Assembly: GCA_963799455.1 (NCBI GenBank) | Contig: CAWCXF010000008.1 | Coordinates: 1,550,001-1,614,000 of the forward strand | DNA: 64,000 nucleotides | Source: CAWCXF01 sp963799455 | GTDB taxonomy: Bacteria > Pseudomonadota > Alphaproteobacteria > Rhodobacterales > Rhodobacteraceae | Direction of reading: 5' to 3' | Shown: in pieces, positions 7,839 to 17,240 of the stretch | How the letters are laid out: each line of letters begins with the position of its first letter | Position numbering within the stretch: the stretch's first letter is position 1 | Position numbers and translations under genes: made by a program | Notes under the pieces: generated by a model | Database searches by the model: none | Told to the model about the DNA's origin: nothing | What the model saw: the letters and a program-made list of their open reading frames with translations, nothing else

Positions 7839-8870
7839 TCAGCCGTAGAGCGCAGGCCGAGGGCCCAGCTCCACCGCGACGGCTTCGCCGGTGCCGGCGG
7901 CGCGCAGCGCGGCGTCCGAGACTGCGGTGATGGCCAGGCCGTCCCAGGCCGAGGGCCCGGCGGCGCCCCCCTGCGAGGCGGCGGCGATCCAGGCGGCGAC
8001 CTCGGCGTCGTAGGCCGCGACGAACCGCTCGCGCCAGTCCGCGGGGATCCGGCCGTGGAAGGCGTCGCCGCCCTTCACCACGACCGCGTTCGACTCCGCC
8101 AGCGAGACCACGCCGCGCTCGCCCGAGACCTCGCCGCGGATGTCGTAGCCGTAGCCGATGTTGACCGAGACCTCGACGGTGACGAGCGCGCCGCCGGCCA
8201 TCTCCATCACCGCGAGGATCGGGTCGCGCAGGTCGCCCCCGGCCGAGTTGGGCCTTCCCGCCAGGACGCGGACCCGCGCCACCTCGTCGTCCAGCAGCCA
8301 GCGCGCCACGTCGATGTCGTGCACCATCGTGTCGCTGACCGCCATGTCGGAGGTGTAGTGCCCCGGCACGCTCGCGTTGCGGTGCGCCGAGTGGAACATC
8401 AGCGGCGCGCCGATGGCGCCGGCGTCGAGCGTCGCCTTGAGCGCGCGGTAGGCGGCGTCGTAGCGGCGCATGAAGCCCACCTGGATCAGCCGCCGGCCGA
8501 GCCGCGCCTCGGCCTCGACGATGCGGAGGCACGCCTCCCGCGTGGTGGCGAGCGGCTTCTCGCAGAACACCGGGAGGCCGGCGTCGAGCGCGGGCATGAT
8601 CGCCTCCTCATGGGCCGGGCCCCAGGAGCAGAGCATCACCGCGTCCACCTCGCCCGAGGCGATGAGCGACGCCGCGTCGTCATGGACCGCGGCATCCGGC
8701 TTGGCCGCGGCCTCCGCCGCCCGACCCCGGTCGGCGTCGGTGACCGCCACCACCCGGCCGCCCGGCACCACGTCGGTGACGCGGCGGATGTGGTCCTGCC
8801 CGATCATGCCGGTGCCGATCACGCCGACCCTCAGCGCGCCCGCCGGCGCGCGGCCCCCGTCATGCGCCAT
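7839..8870 (-). CDS. inositol 2-dehydrogenase-like Gfo/Idh/MocA oxidoreductase
   Basis: A 343-residue NAD-dependent dehydrogenase. It has a Rossmann loop GVIGTGMIGQDHI (residues 15-27), the family EKP motif in VFCEKPLATT, and the catalytic region MVHDIDVARWLL. Closest by pattern to IolG (myo-inositol to 2-keto-myo-inositol), but scyllo- or chiro-inositol dehydrogenases look the same at this level, and three other Gfo genes lie in the cluster. GGGGAGGG precedes the ATG at 8870. The start overlaps the 3' end of the iolH-like gene by 11 bases, so it is in that operon. It is the last intact gene of the cluster before the decayed iolD. Confidence 0.85.
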   Translation of the reverse strand: MAHDGGRAPAGALRVGVIGTGMIGQDHIRRVTDVVPGGRVVAVTDADRGRAAEAAAKPDAAVHDDAASLIASGEVDAVMLCSWGPAHEEAIMPALDAGLPVFCEKPLATTREACLRIVEAEARLGRRLIQVGFMRRYDAAYRALKATLDAGAIGAPLMFHSAHRNASVPGHYTSDMAVSDTMVHDIDVARWLLDDEVARVRVLAGRPNSAGGDLRDPILAVMEMAGGALVTVEVSVNIGYGYDIRGEVSGERGVVSLAESNAVVVKGGDAFHGRIPADWRERFVAAYDAEVAAWIAAASQGGAAGPSAWDGLAITAVSDAALRAAGTGEAVAVELGPRPALYG

Positions 8871-9774
8871 CGCGCCCTCCCCAGTGCTGATCCACGCGCC
8901 GCCCCATCTCCTCGCGCATGAAGCGCGAGGACTCCTCGGCGCGCTCCTCCCAGGCGAAGACGCAGGCCGTCATGATGCCATCGAAGCCTATCTCGGCCAG
9001 CGTGCCGAAGAAGGCGTCCCACGGCACCTCGCCCTGGCCGATGTCGAGGTGCTGGTGGACGCGCGCGGCCGAGCCCGGCGGGTTGACGATGTAGCGCAGG
9101 CCCGAGGAGGCGCGGTGGTCGAAGGTGTCGGCGACGTGGACATGGGCCAGCACGTCGGCACACTCGCGGATCATCGCGGCCACGTCGGAGCCGAAGTAGA
9201 AGGTGTGCGGCGCGCAGTAGAGGAAGCGCACCCGCGGGCTGTTCACCGTGCGGATCAGGTCCACGGAGGGCTGGAGCGTCTCGACCCAGTCCTCGGGGTG
9301 GGGCTCGATGTGCAGGTTGATCCCCTCGCGCTCCAGCACCGGCACCAGCTCGTCCATCGAGCGCCACCAGGCGTCCTCGCAGGCCTCGACCATGCTCCCG
9401 GTGTGGCAGCAGTGGCAGGTGCCGCGGTCGGGGTGCGGCCCGCGGCCGAACTCGGAGTTGAGCGTGTCCACCTCCATCTCGACGGCGATCTCGACCGCGC
9501 GCCGCCAGTGGCGCACGGCCGCCTGGCGCTCCGCCTCGTCGTTGGAGGCCCAGCGATACATCGGCAGGAGCGAGGCCACGCCCACGCCCGCGTCGGAGAG
9601 CGCCCGCTTGAAGCGCCGCACCCGCTCGGGGAACACCCGCGGCGCCTTGAACCATTCGAGGAAGTCGGCGCGCGGGCTGAGCTCGATCCACTCGTAGCCG
9701 AGCCGCGCGGCGAGCTCGGGCAGCGCCTCCAGGGAGAGGTGCCGGTGCATGTAGGGGTCGAGCGCGATCTTCAC
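8860..9774 (-). CDS. iolH: IolH-like sugar phosphate isomerase/epimerase
   Basis: A 304-residue TIM-barrel protein of the AP-endonuclease-2-like sugar isomerase family. The start KIALDPYMHRH, the ELSPRADFLEWF block and the C-terminal HVHVADTFDHRASSGLRY and QHLDIGQGEV are typical of IolH, a protein found in inositol operons whose exact reaction is not settled. A GTG start at 9774 is chosen because GGAGGGAGGA stands just upstream and the family begins at this residue. It sits downstream of a frameshifted binding-protein gene and overlaps the next dehydrogenase gene, so it is part of the same transcript. Confidence 0.84.
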   Translation of the reverse strand: MKIALDPYMHRHLSLEALPELAARLGYEWIELSPRADFLEWFKAPRVFPERVRRFKRALSDAGVGVASLLPMYRWASNDEAERQAAVRHWRRAVEIAVEMEVDTLNSEFGRGPHPDRGTCHCCHTGSMVEACEDAWWRSMDELVPVLEREGINLHIEPHPEDWVETLQPSVDLIRTVNSPRVRFLYCAPHTFYFGSDVAAMIRECADVLAHVHVADTFDHRASSGLRYIVNPPGSAARVHQHLDIGQGEVPWDAFFGTLAEIGFDGIMTACVFAWEERAEESSRFMREEMGRRVDQHWGGRDGA

Positions 9775-9805
9775 GGCTGTCCTCCCTCCTCGTTGCGGCC
9801 GGCGC

Positions 9806-10728
9806 TCATCGGTGATCGTCCATGTTCCCCATGGTCACCGGCTCGAACGGCACCCAGATCCGGCGCTCGGCCGGCTCGCCCGCGGCCATGGCGGCGGCGG
9901 TCTCGATGGCGACCTCGCCCTGGCGGGTGGCGTTCTGGAACACGGTGACGTCGAGCTCGCCCGCCTCCATCGCGGCGAGCCCGCCGGGCGTCGCGTCGAT
10001 GCCGGCGACGACCACCTCGTCCATCGACACGCCAGCGGCCTTCATCGCCTGGATGGCGCCGATGGTCATCTCGTCGTTGTTCGCGATCACGGCGTCGAAC
10101 GCGACGCCCGCGGTGAGCCAGTTGGTCATCAGGTCCTGCGCCTCGGTCCGGGACCAGTTCGCCGCCTGCTCCTCCACCACCTCGATGCCGGCGCAGTCGG
10201 GGCGTGCGAGCACGTCGTGGATGTCCTTGGTGCGCACGAGCGCGGCGTGGTTCTCCAGGGGGCCCATCATGATGACGGCGCGGCCCTCGCCGCCCAGCAT
10301 GTCGCAGACGGCTTCCGTCTGCATCGTGCCCGAGTCGACCTCGTTCGAGCCCACGAAGGACGCGCCCTCGGGCAGCGCGTCGATGTCCACGGGCGGGTGG
10401 TTGACGTAGACGAGCGGGATGCCGGCCTCGGCCGCCATGCGCGTCATGGCGATGGTCGAGTCGCCGTCCACCGGGTTGACGACGATCGCGTCGACGCCGG
10501 AGGCGATGAAGTTCTGGATCTGGTTGAGCTGCCGGCCGACGTCGAGCTCGGCGTCCTGCACCGAGAGCGTCACGTCGTCCATGCGCTCGGCCTGGCGCGC
10601 ATGCCGTCCAGCAGGATCGTCAGGAACGGGTTGTCGAACGCTGTCATGGTGACGCCGATCTCCGTCTGGGCGCCGGCGGGCGCAGCAGCGAGGAGGGCGA
10701 GGGCGGCGCCGATTGCGACGGGCTTCAT
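9806..10728 (-). pseudogene. sugar ABC transporter binding protein, interrupted by a frameshift
   Basis: A periplasmic binding protein of the CUT2 (ribose/inositol) type split by one frameshift near 10592-10600. The first frame starts at an ATG at 10728 with AGGGAGA upstream and encodes a signal peptide and EIGVTMTAFDNPFLTILLDG. The rest, from DDVTLSVQDAELDVGRQLNQ to the end, is one frame over. Compared with the two paralogs at 18349 and 19365, one base appears to be missing. The total length (about 307 residues if repaired) fits the family. As written, only a short leader would be made. An internal ATG at 10582 could give a version without a signal peptide, useless for periplasmic binding. 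It may be a genuine loss or a sequence error. Confidence 0.8.
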
Positions 10729-10751
10729 CGAGTGGGTCTCCCTGGTGGCGG

Positions 10752-11660
10752 TCAGGCCGCGGCGGCGCGGTCGAGCCCGGCCTCGCGCGCCATGGCCTTG
10801 AGCGCGCGCAGGCCGAGGCCCTGGTAGTGGCGGGGGTCGCGCACGGCCGGATCCTGCTCGGCCTCGATGACGAGCCATCCCGAGTAGCCGTGCTCGGCGG
10901 CGATCCGCAGGACGGGGGCGAAGTCCACCGCCCCGTCCTCGTCGCCCGGCACGGTGAAGGCGCCGCGGCGGACGCCCTCGAGGAAGCTCAGGCCCCGCTC
11001 GCGCACCTCGCGCATGATCTCGGGCCGGACGTTCTTGGCATGGATGTGGGTCACGCGGTCCATGTGGCGGCGCGCGATCTCCTCCGGATCGGCGCCGCCG
11101 AAGAAGGCGTGGCCCGTGTCGAGCAGCAGCCGGGTGTGCGGGCCCGCCATCTCCATGAAGCGGTGGATGTCGGCGGCCGACTCGACGATCGTGCCCATGT
11201 GGTGGTGGTAGCCCATCGCCACGCCCTGCCGGGCCGCGTGGGCCGACAGGGCCTCGTAGCCGTGCGAGAAGCGCGCCCACTCGGCGTCCGTCATCACGGG
11301 GCGGTCGTTGACCGGCACCGCGTCGCTGCCGTGGACCGTGTTCGAGCACTCGCAGGCGTTGACGTGGTCCCCGCCGGCCGCCTTCGTGAAGTCGATCCAG
11401 GCCTGCAGGCGCCGGATCTCGGTCTCGACGTCGTTCACGAGGAGGCTCGTGGAGTGCCAGCCGGCGGCGAAGCGCAGGCCGTATTCGGCGAGCCTCGCCT
11501 TCAGCGCGGCGCCGTCGTCGGGCATCTTGTGGCCCTTCTCGATGCCGTCGAAGCCGATCTCGCGGCAGTCGGAGAGGCAGTCCTCCAGGCTCAGGTGGTC
11601 GCCGATCGAGGTGTCGTCGTCGTTCGACCAGGCGATCGGGTTGGTGCCGTAGCGGATCAT
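10752..11660 (-). CDS. iolE: inosose dehydratase
   Basis: A 302-residue TIM-barrel enzyme that dehydrates 2-keto-myo-inositol to 3D-(3,5/4)-trihydroxycyclohexane-1,2-dione. Hallmarks are the N-terminal GTNPIAWSNDDD, the substrate/metal block LLLDTGHAFFGGADP, HIHAKNVR and the metal-binding EAEQDP near the end. Its ATG at 11660 overlaps the iolD stop in an ATGA junction, so translation is coupled to iolD, whose product acts next in the pathway. The length is normal and no disruption is seen. Confidence 0.94.
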   Translation of the reverse strand: MIRYGTNPIAWSNDDDTSIGDHLSLEDCLSDCREIGFDGIEKGHKMPDDGAALKARLAEYGLRFAAGWHSTSLLVNDVETEIRRLQAWIDFTKAAGGDHVNACECSNTVHGSDAVPVNDRPVMTDAEWARFSHGYEALSAHAARQGVAMGYHHHMGTIVESAADIHRFMEMAGPHTRLLLDTGHAFFGGADPEEIARRHMDRVTHIHAKNVRPEIMREVRERGLSFLEGVRRGAFTVPGDEDGAVDFAPVLRIAAEHGYSGWLVIEAEQDPAVRDPRHYQGLGLRALKAMAREAGLDRAAAA

Positions 11661-13486
11661 GCCGGCTGCCTCTCCCTGAGCTCGGCCTCGTAGGCCGCCC
11701 GCGCCTCGCGGACCTCCTCGCGCTCGGAGACCTCGGGGACGGCCACGTCCCACCAGAAGCCGCCCACCTCGCGGGTCGGGGTGGCCGTGGTGTCGATGAC
11801 GACGACGTAGGGTCCCTTCGCCTCGTGGCGCCGCGACAGCGCCGCCTCCAGCTCGGCCACGGAGCCCACATGGACCGCCTCGGCCCCCATGGACCGCGCG
11901 TGCGCCGCGAAGTCGATGGCGGCGGGCGTCTCGTGCACCGTGTGGTCGAGCATGTTGTTGAACTCGGCCCCGCCGGCGGAGATCTGCAGCCGGTTGATGC
12001 AGCCGTAGCCGCGGTTGTCGGTGAGCACGATGGTGAAGGCGATCCCCATCATCGCGGCCGTCGCCAGCTCGGAGTTCATCATCATGTAGGAGCCGTCGCC
12101 CACCATGACGATCACGTCCGAGCCGGGCTCGGCCATCTTGATGCCCAAGCCCCCCGCGACCTCGTAGCCCATGCAGGAGTAGCCGTACTCCATGTGGTAG
12201 GAGCCCGGACGCCCGGCGAGCCACAGCTTCTGCAGCTCGCCCGGCATGGTGCCGGCGGCGCACATCACGACCGTGTCGGGCGTGGCCTGCCGCTGCACCG
12301 CGCCGATCACCTGCTGGTCGGTGGGCTTCTCGTTCGTCTCGCGCGGCGCGGCGGTGACGGCGTCGCGCTCGGCGATCCAGGCGGCCTTCAGGCCGTCCTC
12401 GGGCGGCGTCGCGCGGTGGCCCTCCAGCCGCTCGCCCAGCATCTCCAGGGCCAGCCGGGCGTCGCCCACGACCGGCATCGCGCCGCGCTTGGCCGCGTCG
12501 CAGGACGCCGCGTTGATCGAGGCGAGGCGCAGCCGCGGGTGGCGGAAGAGGCCCCAGGAGCCGGTGGTGAAGTCCTGGAACCGCGTGCCCACGCCGATCA
12601 CGAGGTCGGCGCCGCCGGCCCGCTCGTTGGCGGCCGTCGAGCCCGTCACGCCCAGGCCGCCGAGGTTGAGCGGGTGGTCCCACGGCAGCGCCGACTTGCC
12701 CGCCTGCGTCTCGGCCACGGGGATGCGGTGCGCCTCGGCGAAGGCCGCGAGCGCCTCGCAGGCGCCCGCGTAGTGCACGCCGCCGCCCGCGATCAGCAGC
12801 GGGCGCTCGGCCGCGCGGATCGCGTCCGCTAGATCCTCCACCTCCCGCTCGTCGGGGCGCGGACGGCGCGCCCGCCAGACGCGCGGCTCGAAGAACGCCT
12901 CGGGCCAGTCGTGGGCCTCGGCCTGCACGTCCTGGCAGAAGGCGAGCGTCGCGGGGCCGCACTCGGCCGGGTCGGTCATCGCGGCGAAGGCGCGGGGCAG
13001 GGCGGTCAGGAGCTGCTCGGGCCGCGCGATGCGGTCGAAGTAGCGGCTCACGGGGCGCAGGCAGTCGTTGGCGCTGACCGTGCCGTCGCCCCAGTCCTCG
13101 ATCTGCTGGAGCACCGGGTCGGGGCCGCGGCCCGCGAACACGTCGCCGGGCACGAGGAGCAGCGGCAGGCGGTTGACGTGGGCGAGCGCGCAGGCCGTCA
13201 CGAGGTTGGTCGCGCCCGGCCCGATCGAGGAGGTCACCATCATCGCGCGCCTGCGCCGGAGTTGCTTGGCGTAGGCGATGGCGGCGTGCGCCATGCCCTG
13301 CTCGTTGTGGCCGCGCCAGGTGGGCAAGGCGTCGCGATGGGCATGGAGCGCCTCGCCCATCGCCGCCACGTTGCCGTGGCCGAAGATCGCCCAGCAGCCG
13401 GCGACGAAGGGCTCGCCGTCCTCGTTCCTCTGGGCCGCGACGTGCCGGACCATCGCCTGCGCGGCGGTCAGTCGGATGGTGCTCAT
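11657..13486 (-). CDS. iolD: 3D-(3,5/4)-trihydroxycyclohexane-1,2-dione hydrolase
   Basis: A 609-residue thiamine-diphosphate enzyme that opens the inositol ring to give 5-deoxy-glucuronate. It shows the N-terminal FGHGNVAAMGEAL, the middle LGVTGSTAANERA and TRFQDFTTGSWG, and the cofactor motif starting GDGSYMMMNSELA and ending at the Asn of DNRGYG. The ATG at 13486 matches the family start and overlaps the true iolC stop (ATGA). Because of a frameshift in iolC, the iolC frame now runs into this gene without a stop. The protein start is still clear from family comparison. Confidence 0.93.
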   Translation of the reverse strand: MSTIRLTAAQAMVRHVAAQRNEDGEPFVAGCWAIFGHGNVAAMGEALHAHRDALPTWRGHNEQGMAHAAIAYAKQLRRRRAMMVTSSIGPGATNLVTACALAHVNRLPLLLVPGDVFAGRGPDPVLQQIEDWGDGTVSANDCLRPVSRYFDRIARPEQLLTALPRAFAAMTDPAECGPATLAFCQDVQAEAHDWPEAFFEPRVWRARRPRPDEREVEDLADAIRAAERPLLIAGGGVHYAGACEALAAFAEAHRIPVAETQAGKSALPWDHPLNLGGLGVTGSTAANERAGGADLVIGVGTRFQDFTTGSWGLFRHPRLRLASINAASCDAAKRGAMPVVGDARLALEMLGERLEGHRATPPEDGLKAAWIAERDAVTAAPRETNEKPTDQQVIGAVQRQATPDTVVMCAAGTMPGELQKLWLAGRPGSYHMEYGYSCMGYEVAGGLGIKMAEPGSDVIVMVGDGSYMMMNSELATAAMMGIAFTIVLTDNRGYGCINRLQISAGGAEFNNMLDHTVHETPAAIDFAAHARSMGAEAVHVGSVAELEAALSRRHEAKGPYVVVIDTTATPTREVGGFWWDVAVPEVSEREEVREARAAYEAELRERQPA

Positions 13487-15418
13487 TCGGCGGCCTCCCT
13501 CCCGGCGCGCGCCTCGGCCCGCGCGGCGTCCCATGTCTCGGCCAGCGCGGCGAAGTTCCGGGCCATCGTCTCGACCGCGTCGGCGTCCGTCACCGCGCCG
13601 CGCAGCCAGGCCCGCGCGGCCTCGCCGAAGATCGTGCGCCCCACGGCGAAGCCCTTGACCAAGCGGGTGCCGCGCGGCGAGCGCGAAGCGCGCGGCCAGC
13701 GCCTCGGGGGCCGCGTCGAGCCCCAGCACCACGACGCCGCGCGTGCGGGGATCGTTCTCCTCGATCGCGGCGCAGGCCCGCGCCCAGGCGGCGTCGCTCT
13801 CCAGCGGCTCGAGCTTCCACCAGTCGGGGAAGAGGCCGGCCGCGTAGACGCGCCGGATCACCCGGGCGGCGGTGTCGTCGTCCACCGGGCCGACCTTGGA
13901 GGGGATGACCTCCAAGAGCACCTCCAGCCGGTTGCGGCGGGCCGCCGCGAACAGGCGCTCCAGCGTCGCGAGCTGGGCGGCCCAGGTCTCCTCCTCGTCG
14001 TCGGGGTGGCAGAAGCAGAGGCACTTGACGACCTGCTCGCGCGGCCACTCGACCAGCCCTCCGCAGTCGGGGCCGATCTCGGGCTCGAGCGCCAACGGCC
14101 GCGAGCCCGGCCACTCCACGGGCCGGCCGACCCAGAGCCCGGTGCCGGCCGCCTCGAAGAGCGCCTCGCGCCCGAGCCGGCCGTCGCAGAGGATCCCGTG
14201 GCCGTGGCGCCCGTCCGCGACCCTGAGCGCGGCCCGCAGGCACAGGCGCTTGAAGGCCCCGATCCGCTCCGGCGTGGCCCCCTCCATCTCCTCCATCTGC
14301 GAGCGATGGTCGAAGGCGAAGACGCGCATCTCGGGCCACTCGCCCGCCCGGTTCGTCGCCCAGTGGACGCGCTCCAGCTCCGCGTCGTGGCGCAGGGCCG
14401 GCACCTTCACGCCGCGCTCGAGGAAGAACCGAAGCTCCTCCCAGGAGGGGTAGGCCGGCGCGCAGCCGTGACGGCTCACCGCGAGCGCCCCGCAGGCGTT
14501 GGCGTAGGTCAGCGCCGTGGGCCAGTCGGTCGCGTCCTCGGGCCCGTCGAGCCAGCCCTTGAGCAGCCCCGACATGAAGCCGTCGCCGGCCCCCAGCACG
14601 TTGAACACCTCGATCGGGAAGCCGGGGCCGCTCTCGCCCTCGTCGAGCGCCTCGGGGATCGCGCCGGTGAGGGCCGCGGCCCCCATCGGTCCGCGCTTGC
14701 ACACCAGCGTCGCGTCCGTGACGGCGCGGACCGCCCTCAGCGCCGCGATCGTGTCGGTCGTCCCGCCCGCGATGTGGAACTCCTCCTCGGTGCCCACGAT
14801 CAGGTCGAGGAGGTGGAGGTGGCCCTGGAGCTTCGCGGTCACGGCGTGCGAGGCGACGTAGCGGCTCTCGCCCGCGCCGTGGCCCGCGAGCCCCCAGAGG
14901 CTCGGGCGGTAGTCGATGTCGAGCGCGGTGCGCGCGCCCATCTCGCGCGCGAGCCGCAGCGCCTTGAGCACGGCGGCCTCGGTGCGAGGGTGGCTCAGAT
15001 GCGTGCCCGTGGCCACCACGCAGCGCGCCTCGGCGACGAGCGCAGGGTCCACGTCCTCCTCGCCGAGCGCCATGTCGGCGCAGTCCTCGCGGTAGAAGAT
15101 CAGCGGGAAGCGCTCCGCGTCGCGGATGCCGAGGATCACCAGGGCCGTCAGCCGCTCGGGGTCGGTGACGACGCCCCGCACGTCCACGCCCTCGCGCACC
15201 AGCTCCTCGCGCACGAAGCGGCCCATGTGCTCGTCGCCGACCCGCGTGATGAGGGCCGAGCGCAGGCCGAGCCGCGCCGTGCCGCAGGCCATGTTGGTGG
15301 GCGAGCCGCCGACGTACTTCTCGAAGCTGCGCATGTCCTCGAGCCGGCCGCCCACCTGCGCGCCGTAGAGGTCCACCGACGAGCGGCCGATGGTGACGAG
15401 GTCGAGCGTCCTGGTCAT
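13483..15418 (-). pseudogene. iolC: 5-dehydro-2-deoxygluconokinase with DUF2090 tail, frameshifted near its end
   Basis: IolC phosphorylates 2-deoxy-5-keto-gluconate. The PfkB kinase domain (residues 1-330) is intact, with GGSPTNMA near 37 and the catalytic NVLGAGDGFMSGLLKG near 270. A DUF2090 domain follows to about residue 580. Near 13670-13685 the frame changes: the expected tail LVKGFAVGRTIFGEAARAW, ending EAAE and TGA at 13485-13483, lies in another frame. The original frame stays open and joins iolD in phase, giving a 1253-codon frame. The gap is one extra or two missing bases. The kinase domain may still be made, but its last 65 or so DUF2090 residues would be wrong. The start overlaps iolG (ATGA). 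Confidence 0.8.
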
Positions 15419-16419
15419 CGAAGCACCTCCGCGACCCCGACCGCCCTGCCTTCCGTGACCGAGCGCAAGGCCGCCTCCGCGAGCGCGAGCGCCATCAGCC
15501 CGTCATGGCCCGTGACGGGGGGCGCCGCACCCTCCCTCAGCGCCTCCGCGAAGGCCGCGATCTCGGCCGCGTAGGCCTCCGCGTAGCGCGCCATGAAGAA
15601 GTCCAGCAGCGGCGGGCGCGTGAACCCGCGCCCGTCCGCGTGCGTCACGCGCGAGCGGTGGACGTTCTCGGCCGCCACCATGCCCTTCGAGCCCAGCACC
15701 TCGATCCGCTGGTCGTAGCCGTAGCTCGCCCGGCGCGAGTTGGTGATCGCGCATTGCCGCCCCGAGGCCGTGGTCAGGATGACGTTGGCGCTGTCGAAGT
15801 CGCCCCGGGCGCCGATCTCGGGATCGACCAGCACGGAGGCCGCGGCCTGGACCGCCTCCACCTCCTCGCCCAGGAGCCAGCGGGCCGCGTCGAGGTCGTG
15901 GATCGTCATGTCGCGGAAGATCCCGCCCGAGCGCTCGATGTAGGCGTAGGGCGGCGGTTCGGGGTCGCGCGAGACGAGGCTGACCATCTCGACCCGTCCG
16001 ATCGCGCCCTCGTCGATGGCGGCCTTGAGCGCGCGGAAGTCGGGGTCGAAGCGGCGGTTGAAGCCGACCATCAGCGTGGCGCCCGTCTCCTCCACCACGC
16101 GAAGGCAGTCGCGCACGCGCGCGAGCGAGAGGTCCACCGGCTTCTCGCAGAAGACGCCCTTGCCCGCGCGGGCGAGGCGCTCCACCAGATCGGCGTGGGT
16201 GTCGGTCGGCGTGCAGATCACCACCGCGTCCACGTCGCCCGAGGCCTCGACGGCGTCCACGTCGCGGATCTCGCAGCCATGCGCGTCGGCCACCTCCCGC
16301 GCGGCGTCCGCCACGGGGTCCGCGACCGCGACGAGCCGGGCGCCGGGGGTCGAGGCGATGGCCCGGGCGTGGACGCGGCCGATGCGCCCGGCGCCCAGGA
16401 CCGCGAAGGCGACCGTCAT
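15415..16419 (-). CDS. iolG: inositol 2-dehydrogenase
   Basis: A 334-residue Gfo/Idh/MocA dehydrogenase, the first catabolic step of myo-inositol (oxidation to 2-keto-myo-inositol with NAD). It has FAVLGAGRIGRVHARAI at the N-terminus, FCEKPVDLS, the catalytic HDLDAARWLLGEE, and the substrate region NSRRASYGYDQRIEVLG that is typical of IolG. The ATG at 16419 is used because the Rossmann fold starts immediately after it. Its stop overlaps the iolC start (ATGA), placing it first in the tight iolG-iolC-iolD-iolE run. Of the Gfo proteins here it has the best claim to the iolG name. Confidence 0.91.
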   Translation of the reverse strand: MTVAFAVLGAGRIGRVHARAIASTPGARLVAVADPVADAAREVADAHGCEIRDVDAVEASGDVDAVVICTPTDTHADLVERLARAGKGVFCEKPVDLSLARVRDCLRVVEETGATLMVGFNRRFDPDFRALKAAIDEGAIGRVEMVSLVSRDPEPPPYAYIERSGGIFRDMTIHDLDAARWLLGEEVEAVQAAASVLVDPEIGARGDFDSANVILTTASGRQCAITNSRRASYGYDQRIEVLGSKGMVAAENVHRSRVTHADGRGFTRPPLLDFFMARYAEAYAAEIAAFAEALREGAAPPVTGHDGLMALALAEAALRSVTEGRAVGVAEVLR

Positions 16420-16465
16420 GGCGCGGCCGTGCGCGCCGTCGCGGATCGGGATGGGACCGGGGCGC

Positions 16466-17236
16466 TCACGCGTAGGCCGTCTCGGCCTCGGCGCCCTTGA
16501 CGCCGGTGATGTAGGCCACGACCTCCTGGCCATCGACCTCGCGCGCGTCGAGCGTGGCCGCGATCCGGCCGCGGCGGAACACCACGATCCGGTCCACCAG
16601 GTCGAACACCTGGCGCAGGTTGTGGCTCACCAGGATCAGCGGCACGCCACGCTCCTTCAGCGTGCGGATGATCTGCTCGACCTGCGCGGTCTCCTGCACG
16701 CCGAGCGCGGCCGTGGGCTCGTCCATGATGATGAGCTTGGAGGCGAAGGTCGCCGAGCGCGCGATCGCCACGCACTGGCGCTGGCCGCCCGACATGTTGC
16801 GGATCGAGTTGTCGAGGTTGGGGATCTTGACGCCCGTGCGGAGGAGCCCCTCCTCGGTCGCCTCGCGCATCGCGCGCCGATCGAGGATCGAGAACGGCCC
16901 GAGGTTCACGAGCCGCTTCTCGCGCCCGAGGAAGAGGTTGGAGGGCACGTCGAGGTCGTCGGCGAGCGCGAGGTTCTGGAACACCGTCTCGATGCCCGCC
17001 TCGCGCGCGTCGAGCGGCCCGTCGAAGTGGACCTCGCGGCCGTCGAACCAGACCGTGCCGCGGGTGCGGGTCTCGACCCCGGTGATCTGGCGCACGAAGG
17101 TGGACTTGCCCGCGCCGTTGTCGCCCACGACCGCGACGTGCTCGCCCTCGCGCAGCTCGAAGTCGGCGTCCTCGAGCGCGTGAACGCCGCCGTAGTGCTT
17201 GGTCAGGCCCTCGGTCCTCAGGACGACTTCGGCCAT
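16466..17236 (-). CDS. sugar (probably inositol) ABC transporter ATP-binding protein
   Basis: A 256-residue single-domain ABC ATPase. It has Walker A GDNGAGKST (about 39-47), a signature motif MSGGQRQ in place of LSGGQ, Walker B LIIMDEPTAALG and the H-loop SHN. CUT2 sugar importers often use a double-length ATPase; this short FrcA-like form is the other known layout. It lies 4 bases downstream of the permease gene and upstream of iolG, so it powers import of the substrate used by the adjacent enzymes. It would act as a dimer on the inner face of the membrane. Confidence 0.9.
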   Translation of the reverse strand: MAEVVLRTEGLTKHYGGVHALEDADFELREGEHVAVVGDNGAGKSTFVRQITGVETRTRGTVWFDGREVHFDGPLDAREAGIETVFQNLALADDLDVPSNLFLGREKRLVNLGPFSILDRRAMREATEEGLLRTGVKIPNLDNSIRNMSGGQRQCVAIARSATFASKLIIMDEPTAALGVQETAQVEQIIRTLKERGVPLILVSHNLRQVFDLVDRIVVFRRGRIAATLDAREVDGQEVVAYITGVKGAEAETAYA

Positions 17237-17240
17237 GGCC

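Noticed and set aside
11657..15418. A natural IolC-IolD bifunctional enzyme
   Set aside because: The true IolC tail and its stop, overlapping the iolD ATG as ATGA, are still readable in another frame, so the joined frame results from a frameshift.
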